Part shown: positions 42,992 to 53,395 of the stretch, piece after piece
Position numbering within the stretch: the stretch's first letter is position 1
How the letters are laid out: each line of letters begins with the position of its first letter
Source: Lojkania enalia
Lineage: Eukaryota > Ascomycota > Dothideomycetes > Pleosporales
NCBI GenBank assembly: GCA_010094045.1
Contig: ML986640.1
Coordinates: 63,469 to 127,468 of the forward strand
DNA length: 64,000 bases
Direction: 5' to 3'
The notes under the pieces: generated by a model
The model's input: the letters and a program-made list of their open reading frames with translations, nothing else
Told to the model about the DNA's origin: nothing
Database searches by the model: none
Translations under genes and position numbers: made by a program

Positions 42992-44419
42992 CTACACTCG
43001 TAGGAGCTTAGCAGCGTATTGAACTATCAGCTCTTCGGTGGGGAACGACATCTCCTCGAGCTTCTGTGCATATGGAGTTGGCACCTCGGCGCCAGTAACG
43101 CGGGCCGGAGGCGCATCCAGGTAATCGAAAGCGTACTCGCAGGTGAGTGCTATGATCTCAGAACCAACGCCGAACGAGGGGAATCCAGATTCCACAGCCA
43201 ACATGTGGCCAGTCTTCTTTACGGAATTGACGATGGCTTCAACGTCAAGCGGTTTTATCGAGCGAAGATTGATTACCTCAGCCTCAACGCCATATCGCTT
43301 CTTTAGTTCCTCAGCAGCCACTAGCGATTGACCGACACAGCGGGAAAGTGTAACGATTGTGAGGTCCTTTCCGGGGCGCTCGATTTTGGCTTTACCGAAC
43401 TATGCTTTAATTAGACATCACTAAGAATGTTCTAGATTTAATGGGATCATACAGGAATAACAAAATCGTCCTTCTGGGCGGCTTCACTCATTTGGAATGG
43501 GAGACCATAGAGCAGCCTATGAACGTTAGAAAACAACGGATTGAGGCAAGGCGGCAAACGTACTCGTTCTCAAGAACAACAACCGGGTTAGGGTCTCGGA
43601 TAGCAGCCTTCAGCAGACCCTTGGCGTCCTCTGAGCTATATGGGGCGACCACCTTCAGCCCTGGGATACTGCCATACCAAGCAGTATAGTCTTGGGAGTG
43701 TTGGGCTGCAACACCGGCGGCGAAACCGTTCGGTCCACGGAAGGTGATATTGCAGGGCTGGATACCACCGGACATGTAGTGCGTCTTTGCGGCGGAGTTG
43801 ATGATCTGGTCAATGGCCTGCATGGCGAAGTTGAAGGTCATAAATTCGCACTGGTATCAAGTTAGCCAGTAGTCTGGATACCATTAATTCGTAACAACTT
43901 ACCACTGGGTGCAGTCCGGCCAACGCAGCACCAACAGTAAGCCCACAGAAACCAGATTCAGTAATGGGACTGTCAATAACCCTCTTATCGCCGAAACGGT
44001 CGAGCAGGCCTTTTGTGACCTTGTATCTGTAACACATGGCATTAGCCTCACGTCCTAGCATCATCGACGTCTCCAGTCTATGCGAATTTCCTAGGCGGCG
44101 CTTCTCAGGCACCTAAAATGCTAATACCATCCTAAAACTATCCAATTGGAGTGATGATAGGTCCAACGTACGCTCCGTTATATTGTGCAACCTCCTCTCC
44201 GAGAACAAACACCTTCTCATTCTGCTCCATCTCTTCGGCCATGGCCTCGTTCAAGGCATCTCGCACAGTCATCTCCTTGATACCACTAGCCTCAGCATAT
44301 CCTCTCCTCGCAATTGATGGAACTGCAACTGTCGCGCGGAAGACGGGTCGGAGTGCTGGGGCTGACCGCGAAGCTAACAGTAGGCGCGAGGCCGGTCGGA
44401 ATAGCCTAGAGGTAGCCAT
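42992..44419 (-). CDS. PDB1: Pyruvate dehydrogenase E1 component, beta subunit
   Basis: Five exons on the minus strand, 44172-44419, 43903-44026, 43564-43850, 43453-43516 and 42992-43399, join to 376 codons. The protein is E1-beta of the mitochondrial pyruvate dehydrogenase complex. An Arg-rich presequence ([18 protein letters not shown]) fits import into the matrix. Recognisable blocks are [40 protein letters not shown], the [20 protein letters not shown] stretch and the C-terminal [20 protein letters not shown]. All junctions are GT-AG and phase-consistent. The first intron is 145 nt; the others are about 50 nt. The fourth exon is small (64 nt) and easily missed. Start is the ATG at 44419. 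Confidence 0.96.
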
Positions 44420-44892
44420 TGCCGTCGACGGGAAGGTAATAGCAGGCGGGAAGAGGGAGGACGATGCGGCGAAGGTAGTGAGGGCAGGAGATGGTATTGT
44501 TGCGGATGAGATTATTTATCAATGGTCTTGGCTTGAACCCCGAGCCGATCCCGAATGGAGGTCCGCCGAAATGTTGAGTTCTACGTCCAAGCTTACGTCT
44601 TGGCGCGTTCAACCCCCAACACTGGCAATCGTTATAAACTACGGAATTCCTGCAACCAATTTTATTTCTCAGAAATTTATGAGAAGGCAAATATATACTT
44701 GATCGCATGATCAGGTCAATAAGGGAATTTACTAGACGGTAGAGGAGCAAAATATTCGTATCTGTTCGGACAACGCTGAAGGCGGCACGCTGTGCGAGAC
44801 TACGAACAACCCATTGCATAGTCTAAGCGCTTTCATTCGCTCAGTTCACGTTTCCATATTTAATCTACTAGCTAACCGTCGAGAATCTTAAC
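44420..44892. promoter_or_regulatory. PDB1 upstream region
   Basis: This region holds the promoter of PDB1. It may also serve the putative small gene starting at 44893 on the other strand. No clear TATA or repeat was seen. Confidence 0.4.
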
Positions 44893-45228
44893 ATGAGTGC
44901 CAAGGTATGTAATGCTCCCGCACAATGGCCCGGACCCCGAATTGATAAATCCAATCCAGAACTCAGCGTCTAATTATTACTTCGTTACCACTTATGCGTC
45001 TTTCCGACATCATTACTACTAAGTCCGTTCCTCGTCATCTAAAAGTATTACTCTGTAAATTTATAGGCCTGCCCCAAACATGCTGCTCCCTAAATGCTAG
45101 ATGCATCTATGGGCTTTCGAAAAGCGCTACTGCGAGAGGCCAATGAAGTGAACACGAAAGAGTTGCTGGCAAAGGCAAGACTGATGAAGAAACTCGAAGA
45201 TGGGTCAAAAGCAAATAGCAATGCTTAG
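44893..45228 (+). other. Possible tiny gene or relic
   Basis: ATGAGTGCCAAG at 44893 (Met-Ser-Ala-Lys) is followed by a GTATGT donor. An acceptor near 45065 (TTATAG) joins in frame to ACPKHAAP, then a TAA stop, then a Met-started stretch (MGFRKALLREANEV, then KELLAKARLMKKLEDG) ending at 45228. The helical block is clearly protein-like but lies beyond the stop. Either a different splice is used, or the gene is dead, or the second part has its own start. It ends 5 bp before the ERG6 stop on the other strand. Confidence 0.3.
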
Positions 45229-45233
45229 CACAT

Positions 45234-46525
45234 CTATGCGTCAGCCGGTTTTCGTCCAACCATGAGGTACATGGGTGTGAACAGCTTCTCCCGGCCTCCT
45301 GCTACAAGGCAATCCGCCGCAACGGCGAGACTGTCAGCTGTCTTCTGCGTTCCCTTTGGAGCAATGCCAACCATCTCCAAGGCACCAACAAATTTGTGGA
45401 TAATGCTCCTACCAATCCTAGTCATGCGAACAATTGTCGGGATATCGTAGATGCTGCTTATGTTCTTGAGCTCACCAGCGAGCGGCCAGTACCATGGCAT
45501 AGGATCATCTCTATCAGCTAGATCCTCATGGTGTTCAAGCACGAAGCCGGCCACCTCCATCGCCTTGAGGGCGACCTCGATCTTCTCCATATTGGATATA
45601 CCGTCTCCTAGCTCAATACCAAGTCGGATCTCGCGGTGGTGGGGGTTCTCATTATCGTATTTATCGGTCATGAGCCACTCATATACTCCAAAGACACCGC
45701 CGGGCTTGAGGACTCGGAAGATCTCGCTGTAGATGCCTTCGAGCGATGGAGCATGGACGGTGGCTTCAATGGCGTAGACGGCGTCGAAAGAGTTGTCGGG
45801 GAAGGTCATTTGCTGGAGGGCCAAATTAGCGACTATCTAATTGTGCTCAGAGGTGGTACGGACCATGAAATCTCCCTTGTTGAACTTCAACTTATGGGCA
45901 AGGCCTTCCTTCTGGGCATATCTCGTGGCTCGCTCGATCTGGTAATCGTTGTTGTTTAGTCCAATGACGTTAGCGCCAGAGAACTTGACCATCTCCCGAG
46001 CAGGTCCCCCAACACCGCATCCAACGTCCAGAACACGCATCTCATCGCGGAGACCCATCATATGAGCAAGGTAGTGCTCGTGACGGGCAATGGCTTGGTA
46101 GAACGGCTCTCCGTATGCAAAGCGGCAGAAATGGAAGCTCTGACCCCATCCATACTCATACAAATCGGTGGCGAGATTGTAGTAGCTAACATTCAATGTC
46201 AGGTTTTGAAATGATTGGAATCAATTGTTGGCACATACTGTCGGGTGAGAGTTGCGTACTCGTCTCGTCGGGCCTATGAAGGGTTAGCTAGGTCATATAA
46301 ACTTAATGTGATAGTGCTTGCCTTTCGAGTTTCCTCGGTCTCGTCTGCTGCGGCTTTGTTGTCCCAATGCTTGAAGTACTCGTCCACGGCAGCTTGTTGC
46401 GCCGCCTTGTCTTTCATAAACATGGCAGACATGCCACCTCTGGCCTGAGAAGATTTGCCATGCATGACCTTATTGAAGGCCGCATCACGACTATGATCTT
46501 CTTGTTCAAGAGCAATCGGAGACAT
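45234..46525 (-). CDS. ERG6: Sterol 24-C-methyltransferase (Erg6)
   Basis: Four exons on the minus strand, 46322-46525, 46239-46273, 45864-46185 and 45234-45812, join to 379 codons. Erg6 methylates the sterol side chain at C-24 using S-adenosylmethionine. The [19 protein letters not shown] block, SAM motif [15 protein letters not shown] (about residues 131-144) and [20 protein letters not shown] are clear. The first intron has a GC donor (AAG|GCAAGC) with a TAG acceptor, a rare but known GC-AG intron, with a CTAAC branch site. The other introns are GT-AG. The first Met in the upstream frame is at 46603, but [10 protein letters not shown] at 46525 fits the family's N-terminus. Promoter is shared with SLT11 (408 bp). 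Confidence 0.96.
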
Positions 46526-46933
46526 GGTGAATGTTTGGTGCAATGGGTGCGGGCAAGAGACAGGTAAAACCAGAAACTTGGGAATCAAAGAAAGAGCGGT
46601 CAATTAGCAGTAAATAAACGAAAGAAGGGACGAGCAAGCCTCCAAAAGTAGTGGTGCAGGGAGGTTTAGGCGGAGGCGTCCAGGGCCCCTATCAAGACTT
46701 CCCCGTACAGAGATGCATTTGATTGGACGGTGACGAGAATGTGGCGCTAGCGTCGCGGCTATAGTTTATCCGCCGCCCGAGGCATTTCACGTGCGCTACC
46801 AAGATGACGAATCGCCCTTGCCATCCTTCACTTTCGCAACACTACTCGAACTGCGCCCCACTATAACCCTCGGACACCTTGCTCTGATACATACCGCAAA
46901 GAACCACGAATTTGACGTGTCAATACCACGAAA
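46526..46933. promoter_or_regulatory. Divergent ERG6-SLT11 promoter region
   Basis: 408 bp between the two start codons. A palindromic CACGTG is at 46788-46793, a possible bHLH site, as in the UBC6-SAM50 interval. Confidence 0.45.
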
Positions 46934-48137
46934 ATGCCCCCACAGATCAAGCAGGATCTGAACCAGTCCGGCTGGGAGTCCACTGACTTCCCGTCCGTTT
47001 GCGAACGATGTCTGCCGGACAACCCCTACGTGCAGATGCTGAAGGAGGATTATGGAGCCGTAAGTATTAGCTTTACTCATCGTATCAAGGCAGAACTATC
47101 AAAACGGAGCTAACTATCTACAGGAATGCAAAATCTGCACGCGACCGTTCACTATATTCCGCTGGAAAGCAGACCGCACATCTCGACAGAAGCGAACAAA
47201 CATCTGCCTAACATGCGCGCGCCTAAAGAATTGCTGTCAGTGCTGCATGTTAGATCTTTCGTTTGGTCTCCCCATCGTTGTCCGTGACGCAGCGCTTAAG
47301 ATGGTTGCCCCCGGTCCACAGAGCGATATCAATCGGCAATACTACGCACAAGAACACGAGAAGGAGATTGAAGAGGGCAGAGGGGCTGTTGAGGCATATG
47401 AAAAGACAGACGAAAAGGCACGAGAGTTACTCAAGCGGCTTGCAACGAGCGAACCCTACTACAAGAAACAGCGGAGGCTAGAAGCAGAGAGTTCGGAATC
47501 TGGTCAGAAAGCACTTCCAGCCCCGGGGGGTGCGAGTGAAAGCAGTGCCGGCGGACATGTCCCTGGGCCGATCAGGACGAAAGACAGTAGGGGTCTAATG
47601 AACGCAAGAGGAGCGGTTAGGGCAGGTCGCGGCGGACGTCTACCCGGTGCACAAGCACCTCCGAACCCCCAAGACTGGCTTCCGCCATCAGATCTAAACG
47701 TCACATCTCTATTCATTACCGGCGTAGAAGACGACCTACCAGAACACGATATTCGCACACACTTTGCGCAATACGGACAGCTCCGATCGATAGTGTGCTC
47801 CCATCGGGCCCATTGCGCATTCATAAACTACGTCAAGAGGGCAGACGCAGAGAAAGCGGCGGAGACACTACAAGGCAGGGTGGTGATCAAAGGCTGTCCG
47901 ATGCGAGTTACCTGGGGCAAGCCAAGACAACTAGACACCATGGATCAGAACGAGAGGATGTTATACGCGAAGGAAGGCAGGAAAGCTGCCGGACCGTCGA
48001 GGCAGGCGGCTGCAGCTGGCGCATCACAGGGTTCCATTGAAGCTGCTCCAGCCGACAACGTAGACAGCCTGTCGGCAATTGCGCCACCTCCCGGTGCGGA
48101 TGACGAAGTCAATTATGCCAGTTTAGCAGGGAATTAA
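46934..48137 (+). CDS. SLT11: Pre-mRNA-splicing factor Slt11/Ecm2 (RBM22 family)
   Basis: Two exons, 46934-47059 and 47124-48137, join to 379 codons. Ecm2/Slt11 helps position U2/U6 and the intron in the spliceosome. The N-terminus is Cys-rich, with zinc-binding patterns across the intron (SVCERCLPDNPYVQ, ECKICTRPFTIFRW, ICLTCARLKNCCQCC). An RRM follows (SLFITGVEDDLPEHDIRTHF, with HCAFINYV as RNP1 and LFITGV as RNP2, near residues 230-300). Between them lies a charged, Gly-rich linker. The C-terminus is Ala/Pro-rich and likely disordered. The first-exon donor is GTAAGT. It ends 84 bp from MZM1 (convergent). Confidence 0.94.
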
Positions 48138-48221
48138 GCAGCTTCATAGGTATGGCGTTGTGGTGGTCCATTCCAGTCATATATGCATGGGTATCACGGT
48201 TTCTATCGGGTTGGACAAAAG

Positions 48222-48671
48222 TCAGGACGAGCAGCATTTGGCGCCTGTTAATGTATTCCCCTTTCCTTTCTTGATATCCTCATTGTTTCCACGCTCGGTA
48301 TGTTCATGTATCCGGAGCTCTGAGCGATCATGTCAGTAAATGTAACATACACGGCCTCATGGCCTGACACATACTGTAGCTTCCTGGTTCGTTGTCCCGT
48401 GCCTGCCCTTGAACCAAATTCTCCCGAAGGAACTTTGCCACCTCCTCGGCGTGTATGATTTGTTTCGAGAGCTCTTCGCTTCCGGTGGGGAGCTCGCGAT
48501 TCTCCTCGAAGTTTTTACGCGCTTGATAGCGGGCGGCGATCAGGGTGTTGAAGTCTCCTACTCAGGGTGTGAGGTGCGGATGAATTTTAGAATTGCGCAA
48601 TGTCATTGAAACCCACCCTGAAAAGCGATGCGCGTTGACCGCAGCACATGTCTGTAAGCTGCAAGTGCCAT
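48222..48671 (-). CDS. MZM1: Mitochondrial LYR-type protein Mzm1
   Basis: Three short exons, 48617-48671, 48375-48557 and 48222-48319, join to 111 codons. They are too short to appear as long open frames. Exon 1 gives MALAAYRHVLRSTRIAFQ, an LYR-like N-terminus of the MZM1 family. Exon 2 gives LIAARYQARKNFEENREL and the block ending VAKFLRENLVQGQ, and exon 3 KLRIHEHTERG. Mzm1 is a mitochondrial matrix protein that helps insert the Rieske iron-sulfur protein into complex III. Introns are GT-AG (GTGGGT and GTATGT donors), and phases add up. Divergent from LNP1, 253 bp between starts. Confidence 0.9.
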
Positions 48672-48924
48672 CTCTTGCGATACTGAGCTCTCCTTGACAG
48701 TGAATAGTCGAGAGTGAGGCCGTGATGGCGATTGTCAGAAGGTAAGAAGAAAGTTAGTCGGCGACAGGGATGTTCGCCGCAGATCCCTAGCGCGCGGGTC
48801 TCTTGCAGGTGTCTCCATCGCTGAGGTTGCCGCACCATATTCACACCGCACAGGATCATGCTCTGTTCCCCGTAGGACCTCTTGCCGGCACCCTCGGAGG
48901 GCTGCATATTCGCTACCACGCAGC
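48672..48924. promoter_or_regulatory. Divergent MZM1-LNP1 promoter region
   Basis: 253 bp between the two ATGs. Both genes must share this short interval. No known motif was recognised. Confidence 0.45.
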
Positions 48925-50193
48925 ATGGTGTCTCTGTGGCCCTGGAAGGTAAGCCGTATCCTAGCCGCGGAGAAAGCTCCGTACTCACAGACTTCAACAG
49001 TCCAGCGAGGACGCCGCGTCCTTTGAGAGAACCCTCTCCACCCTCCAAACCAAGATTAATAAGACGGCTGCAAAGCACGATATTCTCCGCCAGCGGTCGA
49101 GGCGCGTTCGCGTCATGTGGTCGCTCTATGCCGGCTTTGCATACATTCTCGCCGCGCTGCTCTTGATTTTCGTGCAAGGATGGCGGAGCTGGGGAGCGAT
49201 GGAGATATCCATCGTTTCTGGGGGTCCTGTGGTGTAGGTCATTGCAGTTTTCAGAATGTCATCAAGAAGTAGGAGCTCATTCTGCCTAGGATATACACCG
49301 TCCGCACATCGCTCGCAACTTACTATGACTACCGCCTTTCGAACACTCAAGCCTACCTAGAGAACCTAAATAAAGAACGAGATGTTACCATCGAGAGACT
49401 GAAGGCGGCGACCAAGTACAACTCCACCCAGCAACTACTCGAGAAATACGGTGCTTCTCCAAAGTCGAAGGAATCACCCTCACGGAGGAAGTCTCAAGGC
49501 CCTCAGAAGCAAACGCCCCAACCAGGACAACGCACAAATATTGCACCTCCTCCAACAGCAAACATTCCTCGACCCGGCGATCAGCGTCCTATCACACCGC
49601 AGAATATTTCAAGGCCCAGCTCTGCCCAAGGTCCCCCCACTCCATCGCACGCATTGTCACCTCCAGATTTCCCAGGAGCCGAATTCGCTCCAAATGCCTT
49701 TGGATCAGCAGAACTAACGAGGCAATATTCATCGTCCACAGCGGCTACATATACTCAAACCCATTGGTATGATAGGATTCTTGATGCCCTCCTTGGAGAG
49801 GACGAAACACAGCCCAAAAACCGACTCGCTCTGATATGCAACGAATGCAGACTCGTCAATGGACAAGCCCCTCCCGGGGCTCGATCTCTCGATGATGTCG
49901 GTCGATGGCGTTGCGGCGGCTGTCATTCCTGGAACGGGAAGGAAAAGGTTGAGGAAGATGTTGTTGCAAGATTGACACTGGGATGGGAGGAAGAGCGTAA
50001 AGCTCGACAAAATCAATTGGGCGCGAGTACCGACGGTGGAGTCGACTCGGATAATCGGGAGACTGAAGACGACAGTGGACTCATAGCTGGCACAGATGAG
50101 GGATCAGGGATCGATGTCGCTGAGGAGTCAGTCGAGAGCGACCCTCCTGCGAGACCAACGAGGAGCAGATCGAAAGGAAAGGGAAAGAAATAG
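48925..50193 (+). CDS. LNP1: Lunapark homologue, ER junction protein
   Basis: Three exons, 48925-48948, 49001-49233 and 49290-50193, join to 386 codons. Lnp1/lunapark stabilises three-way junctions of the ER network. Exon 1 (MVSLWPWK) has only 24 nt. Exon 2 supplies a coiled coil and hydrophobic segments (FAYILAALLLILVQGW), and exon 3 begins with IYTVRTSLATYYDYRL, the usual lunapark continuation. The C-terminus has a zinc-ribbon-like CX2C...CX2C pattern (LICNECRLVNG and RWRCGGCHSW). An acidic, Ser-rich tail ends in basic residues. A TAG at the junction of exon 2 disappears when the GTAGGT donor is used, as the frame shows. Confidence 0.92.
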
Positions 50194-50589
50194 TGCAAGT
50201 ACCATTGCCAACTCACTAAAGTTTCGTTATATTGTTTAGATACCGTACGCGATAGCCTACATAGCTTCTGACACTCCATATAATTGAAAAATATGCAGAT
50301 CAACTTTGGGCCAAATGACTCTAAAGATGCAACACCAAGTAAAAATGAATGCGGACCAGGCTTTTAGCTGGCTTCACCATTAATTGAAATGTAAATTTTT
50401 AAGAGAGGGACATCCTGTAATTAGGAATTTGGGTAAAGTATTGGATAAGCTAGCCGCGCAGACAATCAAGGCCGCACACTTTATTACAATTCTCAACTAT
50501 ATAAATATAATACTTTTATCACGCGAGCAGCCAACGAATAATATTTGGACAGCAGATATATACCCTAATTAATCAACCGATGTACAAGT
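50194..50589. other. AT-rich 3' flank
   Basis: Downstream of LNP1 and before a decayed transposon. No gene. Confidence 0.4.
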
Positions 50590-51900
50590 CCTTGAGTTAT
50601 AGCCAGATTTGCTACAGGTTCTACGGCGCGGTTAGTGCAGCGCACCAGCTCCAGCACGCTGCCTACCCTCCCGGCTCTCCTCCTCTAGTTGGGCATAACA
50701 CTCGCTTAAGCAACTATGTCTGAGCCCTGCGCCTTTATGCTAGTCCCTCGCTTCCGCATACGCTTTTTCTTATGCTTCCTACCCCGTGTAGCAGCCTCGT
50801 CTGCCTTCTGAAGCTGAGCGAGTTGCTCGTACAGTAGCACACTAGAATAGATATCAGCTTAGCCCCTTAGCAAGTTAAATAATCGATTCAATAATCGAAT
50901 TAGGTAAGCTGTTTAGATGCCTTTGAATCCTATCGTAAATTAGAGTTATTTAAGACCCTGTTTCAGCTGTATTGCTACGTGTTTTAAACTGTTGTAGAGT
51001 AGTTTTATTGGCCTAAGGTGACGAGGCTCAAAGCTAAACAAAACCCCTAAGGCTCCGGACTGTATATATTCCCGACCCAAGTAACATCGGAGAGATATAC
51101 TTGTGCGCAATTGCTATAATCGGTTTCGAGCGGACTAAGGCGGGCCTCGTCCAGCAAGGCTGCCGAGGACTTTACAGACACATAGCTATTAGATTAAGAG
51201 TCTAGTTTATAGTATTATCCGGTACGTTAGTAAAATTAAATTTCTATCTCGTTTTGCAGCTATTTATTAAGCTTCTATTATAAAGAGTTATATCTTGAAA
51301 AGCTATTATGGTATAGGCCTGGCCCTATTTGATCTAGACATAGTACAGTTAAAGCTTAATATTAAGCGGGGACCTTCTTGCTTCAGTGACGGGAAGGGTA
51401 GAAACAAATGGATAAGAAGCGGTCTTATTCTATAAGGGAAAATAACTATAAAGAGCTCAATCTCAAGGTAAGGAAATCTATCGACTTGGTGGACTCTTCC
51501 TAGGGCCAACCTCTATTGTCCTACTTCTCCTGTTGCCAAGCTCCACAGGCCAACCTGACACGATCAGGTGCACAAGTTATACTAAACCTCACCATCTAGC
51601 CAATCGTCGCCCAAGTACAGCAGTCAGACTATTCCTATTCCAATTGGTGGTCAACGGACCTGGAAGTCCTGGGGGTCCAACCTCTTGGCGAGCTATGTCT
51701 ATAACATACCGACCTAGCTAGCAGAGCATGCGGCAAGCAACTAAAAATCTAGATCGAGAATAAATTAAATAATTGTTTCCTCTAGCTTACTAAGCTTTCT
51801 TGAATTGGGCTCGCAATCACGCTGTAGGACCCCAGCACGTTGCTCTCTCAGCGTTGTCTCTAGGACTCTATATACTACTGCAGCAATGCATACGCTTGCA
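50590..51900 (-). mobile_element. Degraded pogo/Fot1-type transposon
   Basis: Minus-strand remnants at both ends suggest one element. Near 51770-51890 is the N-terminal DNA-binding part (TTLREQRAGVLQRDCEPN, then KLSKLEE). Near 50700-50840 is the C-terminal coiled-coil block (LYEQLAQLQKADEAATRGRK, then HKKKRMRKRGTSI). After a frameshift comes a zinc-knuckle-like end around 50600-50620 (RTCSKSGYNSRTC), in which the pattern CX2C is broken by Cys to Ser and the His position is Tyr. The middle part (51000-51700) is full of stops and not recognisable. The decay is heavy. No terminal inverted repeat was found by eye. Confidence 0.65.
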
Positions 51901-52289
51901 AATTGATCTTCTCTAAATATCTGAGAGGGCACTGGAGATTCCCCCCTCTTGATATATTGATTGAGGACTATTTTGTTGATTCACTATATAGAAATATCGA
52001 TGAGCGCGTTTTCTTGGCATATGTGCGTGGTTCACTTGTCTGCGCGGCTCGCTTATCCGATGTGTTACATATTTCACTAAACTTCCTTGTATACCTTGTT
52101 GACTTTTCCTAGTTCAGAATAATACTCACATTATGATATTCTAGTGCTCGTACTACGCACACTACATGCTTGCTAACATTACACATATAGATCTTCATGT
52201 ACTGCGCCCCATATCCCCGACATAAGCTCCTTTGCCTCAAAAAGCTCACGATATTATAGCACCAAGTCACCTATCCATACAGAGGTGGA
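51901..52289. other. AT-rich sequence between transposon relic and gene
   Basis: An open plus-strand frame at 51903-52112 has no signature. Nothing supportable. Confidence 0.4.
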
Positions 52290-53395
52290 TTAGGCAACGG
52301 ATTTCTCACCTTCCTCCACATCTTCCTCGTCGATATTATCGCTATATGGTGATTTCTCCTCTGGTGTTGGTGGCCTGCGAGACGTAGTAACCACACCAAG
52401 CTTGTCCTCCATCGCGTCGTGCAACTGACGCTGCACAAACTTAGGAGTATCGAAATCTTCAATGGCGACCACTCCAGAACCATCATCATCCCCTTCACCT
52501 TGGATTCCACCTAGTAATGGCTGCTCCAGCTGCTGATGGACGGTTCCTGGAGTCCCGAGGTTGCTGAACATGCCAGTTGCATAGGCAGGTGTCTTGGGTA
52601 GAGGATATTCCTCATCACCTTCAGCGAGCGCGAAGTCCGACAACTTACGCCCCGTCTGTGTAGTTGAAGAGTACTTACGCCTATAATCTAACGTAAGGGT
52701 AGGGCTATTGATGCTTGTTGGAGCCCTCAATGAAGTGCGTGAGGGGACTTCAATCACTTCCTCAGACTCAAGGAGTTTTGTCTTGTATTTCCGGGCCACA
52801 CGCGCTTCTTCTGCTTCCTTCGCTCGCTTCTTCGCCTCGTCCATCTTTGCTTTACCCTTCAACCAGTTGGTCACTACCATCGGTAGCTTACTCCTATCCG
52901 TACTAGACGCATCCACCGCGCGAGAAGCAACAGCCAGAACGCCTCGGTTCACACTCGCGGCTAGCGCGCCACCAATCGAGGATGCAGCTTTCGTGAGGTG
53001 GCTCTGGGCCACGGCCTTGTAATACTTCTTTGAGGCATCGTAGATTTCCTTGTACGCTTGAACAGAGTCGTTGTATGCACCCTCCCAGGTGCTAGAGAAG
53101 TTGACGGATGGGACCGGAGCTACAATACCTGCCTTGTCCTACTATCGAGTCAGGACACTTCCTGTATTTAGATCACCAACAGGCTGCTTACCTGGACTTC
53201 CTTCTCGACAAAGTCATACTCATCGCTGTCGAGCTCATGCTCAGAATCGAAGCGACCGACAAAACTCAAAGTTCCTACAGTGTCCGATATGCATATCTTT
53301 CTCGCCGGTGGGGCAGTACCGCTGCATGGCTGAAGTTGTATCCTCAAGTTCTTCTCGTCACCCCCAATCCCTTTCTGGTACGACTTATTGTTCAT
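52290..53395 (-). CDS. Conserved-looking protein, function unknown
   Basis: Two exons, 53192-53395 and 52290-53138, join in phase to 350 codons. The first exon opens with MNNKSYQKG at ATG 53395. The junction gives FVEKEVQ|DKAGIVAPVPS; the longer minus-strand frame that begins at 53012 starts with GTG and is only part of exon 2. A helical Lys/Ala-rich block (AYKEIYDASKKYYKAVAQ) is followed by an Ala/Ser-rich region, a coiled-coil-like charged stretch (KMDEAKKRAKEAEEARVARK) and a Pro/acidic C-terminus. There is no signal peptide or membrane span. I do not recognise the family. The splice donor is GTAAGC; the true start could lie upstream if another exon exists. Confidence 0.65.

Noticed and set aside
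43810..44112. Minus-strand 100-codon frame as an extra PDB1 exon
   Set aside because: Its first third lies in intron 1; the E1-beta sequence continues cleanly from 44172 to 44026 without it.
48587..49177. Minus-strand frame of 196 codons
   Set aside because: Overlaps MZM1 exon 1 and LNP1 exons, which are identified by homology; no family signature of its own.
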